Below, one piece after another: positions 7,189 to 11,389 of a DNA stretch of 11,389 bases. This DNA is from CAXGUU01 sp964012875 (lineage in GTDB: Bacteria > Pseudomonadota > Gammaproteobacteria > Ga0077536): NCBI GenBank assembly GCA_964012875.1, contig CAXGUU010000090.1:1-11389 (forward strand). The letters are read 5' to 3'. Under the pieces are notes generated by a model. The model made no database searches. It saw only the letters and a program-made list of their open reading frames with translations, and was not told the DNA's origin. The position numbers and the translations under genes are program-made. Position 1 is the stretch's first letter. Each line of letters starts with the position of its first letter.

Positions 7189-7250
7189 TCACGAATAGTT
7201 ATCGCCGCAGGAAAAATCCAAAAGATTGGCATTGAGCCCCTGACATTCCG

Positions 7251-8360
7251 ATGAACGACGATAGTTGGCAGAGCATGATGACTGGTTTTGAGCAGGAATC
7301 CTGGATGATTCAGGTTTTCATCGTCGTGTTCGCAACGCTTTGCGTCGATTTATTCCAGCGGCAGTTTCTGTCGGGGCTTCGCGGGCGTCTTGAAACCACC
7401 AGCAACTATTGGGACGATACCCTCATCGATGCGATCGGTGCGCCGCTGCGGGTCATCATCTGGTTGCTCGGTCTGGCTTATGCGATGGCCGTTGCCCAAA
7501 TCACGAAAACTGCTGCCATCTTCGCCGCGGTCGATCCGATTCGGGATGTCGGCGTCATTGTGGTGCTGGCTTGGTTTCTGGTGCGGCTTATCTCGCGCGT
7601 CCAGAGCTCCTATCTAGAGGAACGACAGCGCGTCGGTTTTACCGTCGATCGTGCGGCGACCGAAGCGGCGGCCAAGCTGTTGCGGGCTTCGGTCATCATC
7701 ACCGCCGTATTGGTTATCCTGCAGACGCTGGGATACAGCATCTCCGGCGTCCTCGCGTTTGGCGGGATCGGTGGCATCGCTGTCGGTTTTGCTGCAAAAG
7801 ACTTGCTCGCCAATTTTTTTGGCGGCCTGATGATCTACCTCGACAGGCCATTCAGTGTCGGCGATTGGGTGCGCTCCCCTGACCGCGAAATTGAAGGTAC
7901 GGTAGAGCGTATCGGCTGGCGTCAAACCGTCATCAGAACTTTCGATAAAAGGCCGTTGTACATACCGAACGCAGTTTTCGCCCAGGTTGTTGTCGAGAAT
8001 CCCTCGCGGATGACCAACCGTAGAATTTATGAAACGATTGGTATCCGCTATGCTGACGCCGCCCGCATGGAGTCCGTGGTCAGCGACGTGGAGGCGATGC
8101 TCAGAGCACATCCCGAAATCGACGTCGACCAAACTTTGATAGTTAACTTCAACGCGTTTGCTCCCTCTTCGCTTGATTTTTTTGTTTACGCATTCACCAG
8201 GACAACGGCGTGGGCGCACTATCACGCGATTAAACAGGATGTCCTACTACGAATTATCCAGATCATTGAGGCGGCCGGTGCTGAATGCGCATTTCCAACC
8301 TCAACTATTCACATAGCCGGCGAAGACGCCACTGCGACTGCACCGAAACCCACGAGATGA
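7251..8360 (+). CDS. Small-conductance mechanosensitive ion channel, MscS family
   Basis: The 369-residue inner-membrane protein opens under membrane tension to release solutes on osmotic downshock. About five membrane helices are visible (19-38, 62-85, 97-117, 145-165 and the pore helix from about 167), more than the three of E. coli MscS and closer to YnaI-type channels. The pore-lining segment is Gly/Ala-rich (FGGIGGIAVGFAAKD, 170-184) and leads into LANFFGGLMIYLDRPFSVGDW. A beta domain follows with EGTVERIGWRQTVIRTFD and the hallmark YIPNAVFAQVVVENPSR (237-253). The C-terminal alpha/beta vestibule ends at about 355. Its stop overlaps the dapF start (ATGA). Spacing before the start is 109 bases with no strong ribosome site. 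The precise subfamily is an inference from helix count. Confidence 0.94.
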   Translation: MNDDSWQSMMTGFEQESWMIQVFIVVFATLCVDLFQRQFLSGLRGRLETTSNYWDDTLIDAIGAPLRVIIWLLGLAYAMAVAQITKTAAIFAAVDPIRDVGVIVVLAWFLVRLISRVQSSYLEERQRVGFTVDRAATEAAAKLLRASVIITAVLVILQTLGYSISGVLAFGGIGGIAVGFAAKDLLANFFGGLMIYLDRPFSVGDWVRSPDREIEGTVERIGWRQTVIRTFDKRPLYIPNAVFAQVVVENPSRMTNRRIYETIGIRYADAARMESVVSDVEAMLRAHPEIDVDQTLIVNFNAFAPSSLDFFVYAFTRTTAWAHYHAIKQDVLLRIIQIIEAAGAECAFPTSTIHIAGEDATATAPKPTR

Positions 8361-9187
8361 ATCTTGTTTTCGCCAAAATGCACGGACTCGGTAACGACTT
8401 TGTCGTTATCGATGAGCGTGAGCACGCCTATGAACTCTCGCCGCAAATCCTGGCGGCCATAGCCGACCGCCGGACTGGTATCGGTTGCGATCAAATCTTG
8501 TTCCTGCTGCCAGCGGATGACGCAAGTGCGGCAGCGCGCTATCGGGTCGCTAATGCAGACGGTAGCGAGGCCGAGCATTGCGGCAACGGCATTCGCTGTA
8601 TAGCTGTCTACCTCAGGCGTGCCGGCGAGATCACGGACAGTGTGTCGATTGAGATTGACGACGAAACCTACGAGCTCACAATCGATTCCGATGAAGCGGT
8701 CAGTGTGGATATGGGCATGCCCCGGTTTCAGCCGAAGCAAATCCCCCTTTCCCGACCGGCCTACGCTGCGCGTTACGAGGCGGAATTTGCATCCGGACCG
8801 CTCAGCTTTGGCGCGGTATCAATGAGCAACCCGCACGCAGTGATCCAGGTAGATGATGTTGAAACTGCCGCGGTGGCTACAATCGGTACTGCGGTTCAGG
8901 CTTCGGAGCTGTTTCCGCAGGGCGTTAATGTCGGCTTTATGCAAATCGTCTCGCCCGACCATATTCGTCTGCGCGTGTTTGAAAGGGGCGTTGGCGAAAC
9001 GCGTGCCTGCGGCACTGGCGCTTGCGCTGCCATGGCGATCGGCCGAAGATGGGGCGTTCTTGGCGATCGCGCAACGGTGGAACTGACCGGCGGAGAGCTC
9101 GCGATCGCCTGGCCGGACAACCAGACGGAGCGAATGACCATGACGGGTCCGGCGACATTCGTATTTGAAGGAAGCATTGAGCTATGA
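8357..9187 (+). CDS. dapF: Diaminopimelate epimerase DapF
   Basis: DapF converts LL- to meso-diaminopimelate in the cytoplasm, the last step before lysine and the crosslinking residue of Gram-negative peptidoglycan. The 276-residue protein has the expected length and start (MNLVFAKMHGLGNDFVVID). Both catalytic cysteines are present: Cys75 in NADGSEAEHCGNGIRC and Cys218 in GVGETRACGTGACAA. The two-fold pseudo-symmetric domains are complete, with the SNPHAV motif (157-162) between them. An upstream in-frame ATG at 8285 exists, but it lies inside the channel gene and adds non-homologous residues, so ATG 8357 (overlapping the upstream stop as ATGA) is chosen. It overlaps the DUF484 gene by four bases. 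The enzyme supplies the same amino acid that the recycling genes upstream salvage. Confidence 0.97.
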   Translation: MNLVFAKMHGLGNDFVVIDEREHAYELSPQILAAIADRRTGIGCDQILFLLPADDASAAARYRVANADGSEAEHCGNGIRCIAVYLRRAGEITDSVSIEIDDETYELTIDSDEAVSVDMGMPRFQPKQIPLSRPAYAARYEAEFASGPLSFGAVSMSNPHAVIQVDDVETAAVATIGTAVQASELFPQGVNVGFMQIVSPDHIRLRVFERGVGETRACGTGACAAMAIGRRWGVLGDRATVELTGGELAIAWPDNQTERMTMTGPATFVFEGSIEL

Positions 9188-9888
9188 CGACTGTTGGCAG
9201 CGCTGATCGAAGCGAAACCAGCTTGGTAGACGAGGGCGATGTCGTTGTCTACCTGCGCGCGCATCCGGAGTTTTTCGATGCTCACCCGGAACTCCTCAGC
9301 GAGCTGTCGTTGAGCCATGGCAGCGGAGAAGCGACTTCGCTTCTGGAGCGGCAGGTAAAACTGCTGCGTAACGAAAATTCGACTCATCGCCGCCAACTCG
9401 ATGCGCTGGTGGCGAATGCGCGGCAGAACGAGGTCCTCAATGCCAACATTCACGCTCTGGTGATCAGGTTGATGAACGCTGCTGGCCCGCAATCGATTTT
9501 CGAGCAGCTCGAAAGTTGTCTTGGGAGTGAGTTCGGCGCTGAGTTTGTGGCCACGCGAATTTTTGCGTCCGCCACCTCGGTGGAAGCACACGAAGTCCCG
9601 CAATTCGACCCGGCGAGCCGCGATGCGTTTGGCGACTTGGTCGCCGGGGGCAGTCCGCGATGCGGAGTGCTGCCGGATGGTTTGGCTATGCAGCTGTTTC
9701 AGGAGTCCCAGGTCCTGTCTGCGGCAATCATGCCCTTGTCGGGAAGTGGCTGGAGCGGCGTACTGATTATAGCGAGTCGCGATCATCAGCGTTACCAGCA
9801 GGATATGGCGACCGATTTCCTCACGTACTTGTGCGACATCGTCGCCCTTGTCGTCGACCCCTGGGTCAAACGCACAGCGGCGCCGTAG
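9184..9888 (+). CDS. DUF484 family protein (dapF-xerC operon)
   Basis: This 234-residue cytoplasmic protein belongs to the DUF484 family, found between dapF and xerC in many gammaproteobacteria. The family signature is clear in the first 65 residues: VVYLRAHPEFFDAHPELLSELSL, then the Gly/Ser turn HGSGEATSLLERQVKLLR. A probable coiled coil spans about 48-95 and a GAF-like alpha/beta domain about 100-225, ending in VALVVDPW. The molecular role is not established. It starts on ATG 9184, overlapping the dapF stop, with an excellent ribosome site AAGGAAG (9168-9174) nine bases upstream. It ends 10 bases before the xerC start, so translation of the three genes is probably linked. Confidence 0.92.
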   Translation: MTTVGSADRSETSLVDEGDVVVYLRAHPEFFDAHPELLSELSLSHGSGEATSLLERQVKLLRNENSTHRRQLDALVANARQNEVLNANIHALVIRLMNAAGPQSIFEQLESCLGSEFGAEFVATRIFASATSVEAHEVPQFDPASRDAFGDLVAGGSPRCGVLPDGLAMQLFQESQVLSAAIMPLSGSGWSGVLIIASRDHQRYQQDMATDFLTYLCDIVALVVDPWVKRTAAP

Positions 9889-9898
9889 CACTTGTGTG

Positions 9899-10792
9899 AT
9901 GGCTACGGGTATCGCGAACGATATTAAAGCTTATCTCAGCACCCTCGTTCACCGTTCCTTAAATACGCGAAAAGCCTACCAGCGAGACGTCGCTGAATTC
10001 GAATCTTATCTGCGCAGCCTTGAAATAGAGGCATGGCATGACGTCGACGCAAACCTGATCCGCCATTACGTCACTGAAAAACACAGGGCCGGCGCCCATG
10101 GCCGCTCGCTTGCACGCGTGCTGTCCGCGCTACGTTCACTATTTAAACATTTGTGTGCTAACGGAACGCTGAGAACAAATCCGACTGTGGGTGTGCGCCC
10201 ACCGAAAGGTGAACGCAAGCTCCCTCGTGTGCTCGATGTCGACCAGATGTCGCATTTGCTGGAGCAGGATGCAGATAAACCCATCGACGTTCGTGACCGG
10301 GCAATGTGGGAACTGTTGTACTCGAGTGGGCTTCGCGTGTCGGAATTGGTCGGCCTGGACCTGGCCGATCTGGATCTTGAGACGGGTCAGGTGAGAGTGC
10401 TTGGCAAGGGCCGTAAGGAGCGGGACGTTCCGGTGGGACGACACGCGCTGGCCGCAGTTCGTGGGTGGTTGGGGATACGCAGAGATGATGGCGACGCCAA
10501 AGCCATGTTTCTGAACCAGCGTGGTAAGCGGCTAACGGCTCGCGCCGTGCAGCAGAGGCTGCGGAAGTGGGCAAGACGGTACGGCGTCGACGGCGACGTG
10601 CATCCACATATGCTCAGGCATTCTTTCGCCAGTCACATGCTTGAGTCATCGGGTGACTTGCGTGCGGTTCAGGAATTGTTGGGGCACTCGAACATCAGCA
10701 CTACACAGGTCTATACGCATCTCGATTTTCAACATCTGGCACAGGTCTACGACGCGGCGCATCCGCGCGCACGAAAGCGGCATGAGAATTAG
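9899..10792 (+). CDS. xerC: Site-specific tyrosine recombinase XerC
   Basis: XerC acts with XerD at the chromosomal dif site to resolve chromosome dimers, activated by FtsK. The 297-residue protein matches the normal length. Residues 1-90 are the SAM-like core-binding domain (LNTRKAYQRD at 21-30). The catalytic domain carries every active-site residue: Arg146 in SSGLRVSELVGLD, Lys170 in LGKGRKERDVP, His237 and Arg240 in HPHMLRHSFASHML, His263 in LLGHSNISTTQVYTH, and nucleophile Tyr272. ATG 9899 gives the right N-terminus; a TTG at 9848 would add 17 residues inside the DUF484 gene and is unlikely. XerC rather than XerD is chosen from the dapF-DUF484 context. The gene is intact and not integrase-like. 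A 444-base intergenic region follows. Confidence 0.95.
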   Translation: MATGIANDIKAYLSTLVHRSLNTRKAYQRDVAEFESYLRSLEIEAWHDVDANLIRHYVTEKHRAGAHGRSLARVLSALRSLFKHLCANGTLRTNPTVGVRPPKGERKLPRVLDVDQMSHLLEQDADKPIDVRDRAMWELLYSSGLRVSELVGLDLADLDLETGQVRVLGKGRKERDVPVGRHALAAVRGWLGIRRDDGDAKAMFLNQRGKRLTARAVQQRLRKWARRYGVDGDVHPHMLRHSFASHMLESSGDLRAVQELLGHSNISTTQVYTHLDFQHLAQVYDAAHPRARKRHEN

Positions 10793-10863
10793 GGGCTGTT
10801 GATCGTTCGTCCTACAATGCTGCTGGAATCAGTTTTGTGGCCAAACAAGGCATAATGAGTGTC

Positions 10864-10880
10864 ATGTAGCACTGCTGCAT
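10864..10880 (+). repeat. Hairpin ATGTAGC-act-GCTGCAT
   Basis: Seven paired bases (one G-T) with a 3-base loop lie 71 bases past the xerC stop. No T-run follows, so this is not a canonical terminator. The preceding stretch (about 10796-10863) is AT-richer than the flanking genes. Its style, a GGGGCTGTTGATCG-like start and then inverted repeats, reminds me of non-coding ends of insertion sequences. No transposase or matching opposite end is present, so that link is only an impression. Confidence 0.4.
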
Positions 10881-10897
10881 CAGCCGGCATGCACGCG

Positions 10898-11037
10898 TTT
10901 AGACGCAAAAATGGACTCAGCCCAATGAAAACTGGATTAAGAAGTTGGGTGGCGTCTGAAAGACCACCTGACTTCGTTGATCCTGGCCTATTTTGAACGC
11001 ACAAACTGTGCTCGTTGTGTCTTGTCTGGTGGTTTTT
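10898..11037 (+). ncRNA. Candidate structured RNA or decayed mobile-element end between xerC and hslV
   Basis: Nested and consecutive complementary segments suggest a folded transcript. AGACGC (10901-10906) pairs with GCGTCT (10952-10957), enclosing CCCAA (10921-10925) with TTGGG (10945-10949). A second arm pairs AAAGACCACC (10959-10968) with GGTGGTTTTT (11028-11037, one G-T). It encloses the perfect hairpin GCACA-AAC-TGTGC (10999-11011) and ends in five T residues like a terminator. A 23-codon frame from ATG 10925 to TGA 10996 overlaps it and is probably chance. I do not recognise a known RNA family. The pairings are seen; that it is transcribed is inference, and an untranscribed relic is a real alternative. 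Confidence 0.3.
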
Positions 11038-11101
11038 CAGGAGCAACAGCAAAGAATGACGCCCCTCAATGAGCCCGAAACAACGCGGGCCTGAACCGTA
11101 G

Positions 11102-11117
11102 CGTGCTCATCAGCACG
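11102..11117 (+). repeat. Hairpin CGTGCT-catc-AGCACG
   Basis: A perfect 6-bp inverted repeat with a 4-base loop lies upstream of hslV. No T-run follows. It may be part of a leader or an operator-like site; nothing further can be said from the sequence. Confidence 0.4.
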
Positions 11118-11133
11118 GAATACAAACATTTTT

Positions 11134-11158
11134 GGTCGGGCGCGGAATACGCCCGGCC
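11134..11158. repeat. Strong GC-rich hairpin upstream of hslV
   Basis: GGTCGGGCG (11134-11142) pairs with CGCCCGGCC (11150-11158) in a 9-bp stem with one G-T and a 7-base loop (CGGAATA). Plus-strand sequence after it (ATATTTCC) lacks a run of T, and on the minus strand it is followed by A residues, so it is not a standard rho-independent terminator in either direction. It sits just ahead of the likely hslV promoter and could insulate or regulate it. Confidence 0.5.
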
Positions 11159-11179
11159 ATATTTCCTGATGCTGAGCGC

Positions 11180-11208
11180 ACATTGGGCGAGCGCCCTTCG
11201 TGTACAAT
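11180..11208 (+). promoter_or_regulatory. Possible hslV promoter
   Basis: TACAAT at 11203-11208 is a fair sigma-70 -10 box about 29 bases before the GTG start. The best-spaced -35 (ACATTG at 11180-11185, 17-base spacer) is poor. hslVU is heat-shock controlled in E. coli, but I see no good sigma-32 pattern (CTTGAA / CCCCAT) here. The spacer contains GGGC-GAGC-GCCC, a small inverted repeat. Confidence 0.3.
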
Positions 11209-11236
11209 CCGCGCTTTGCCCATCAGAGTTCCAGGC

Positions 11237-11389
11237 GTGTTTCACGGCACCACAATTCTATCCGTCCGTCGGGATAACCGGGTCGTCATCGGCGGTGACG
11301 GTCAGGTCTCCATGGGCGACACGGTACTGAAAGGGAACGCCCGAAAAGTGCGGCGCCTTTATCAGGATAAAATTCTGGCTGGGTTCGCC
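11237..11389 (+). CDS. hslV: ATP-dependent protease subunit HslV (partial, 5' end)
   Basis: HslV (ClpQ) is the threonine-protease core that works with the HslU ATPase in the cytoplasm, degrading misfolded and regulatory proteins. The first 51 codons are present and the gene runs off the window. The N-terminal proteasome-like fold is clear: [19 protein letters not shown], then [18 protein letters not shown]. The start is GTG 11237, with AGAG at 11225-11228 eight bases upstream; no ATG is available in frame before the conserved region. The catalytic threonine corresponds to Thr5, so four residues (V/M-F-H-G) must be removed, unlike E. coli, where it follows the initiator Met. An hslU gene is expected directly downstream. 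Confidence 0.95.
   Translation, partial: MFHGTTILSVRRDNRVVIGGDGQVSMGDTVLKGNARKVRRLYQDKILAGFA

Noticed and set aside
7614..8225. A 203-codon minus-strand open frame opposite the MscS-family gene
   Set aside because: Antisense to the pore and beta domains of a clear channel protein; no motif or start context supports it.
8896..9891. A 331-codon open frame on the minus strand opposite dapF and the DUF484 gene
   Set aside because: It lies wholly antisense to two well-identified genes with conserved active sites, has Arg/Ser-rich composition and no family motif. Long antisense frames are common in GC-rich coding DNA.
9899..10792. xerC considered as a phage or integron integrase marking a mobile island
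   Set aside because: Length, full catalytic set and the dapF-DUF484-xerC-hslV order mark it as the housekeeping recombinase; no tRNA or attachment repeats flank it.
10793..11236. Retron msr/msd, IS110-type bridge RNA or a dif recombination site next to xerC
   Set aside because: No reverse transcriptase or recombinase of those classes is present, no paired msr/msd layout is visible, and I found no match to the XerC/XerD-arm pattern of dif.

Overview
The window reads as ordinary chromosomal DNA of a gammaproteobacterium, probably a Xanthomonadales-, Chromatiales- or Woeseiales-like lineage. This rests on protein family, gene order and moderately high GC, not on any database match. The order dapF - DUF484 gene - xerC - hslV is a conserved gammaproteobacterial arrangement, and RlmD and NagZ are typical of the group. 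All intact genes lie on the + strand. Most are packed with 1-4 base start/stop overlaps (ATGA, GTGA, TGATG), which implies translationally coupled operons.

Layout. (1) 2-301: the last 99 codons of rlmD, a 23S rRNA m5U methyltransferase. (2) 301-2291: a family 5 (oligopeptide-type) solute-binding lipoprotein, overlapped by a YkuD-fold L,D-peptidase that has no signal peptide. (3) 2292-3265: about 970 bases without an intact gene. It holds what looks like a frameshifted minus-strand gene for a small membrane protein and a perfect TTTAACG/CGTTAAA inverted repeat. (4) 3266-4995: two coupled Dpp/Opp-type permease genes. (5) 5079-7141: nagZ and a secreted TraB/GumN-family protein. (6) 7251-10792: an MscS-family channel, dapF, a DUF484 gene and xerC. 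(7) 10793-11236: 444 bases of intergenic sequence rich in hairpins. (8) 11237-11389: the first 51 codons of hslV, cut by the window edge.

How they fit together. The binding protein, two permeases, a cytoplasmic YkuD enzyme and NagZ form a plausible peptidoglycan-recycling locus. Murein peptides would be captured and imported, anhydro-muropeptides trimmed by NagZ, and tetrapeptides trimmed to tripeptides by the signal-less YkuD enzyme. That last role resembles the cytoplasmic L,D-carboxypeptidase ElsL described in Acinetobacter. DapF, a few kilobases downstream, makes the meso-diaminopimelate used in the same peptide stems. No transporter ATPase gene is present. I see no phage, CRISPR, toxin-antitoxin or defence system. 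The parts most worth a second look are the recycling cluster, the decayed 2.3-3.2 kb gap, and the structured xerC-hslV intergenic region.
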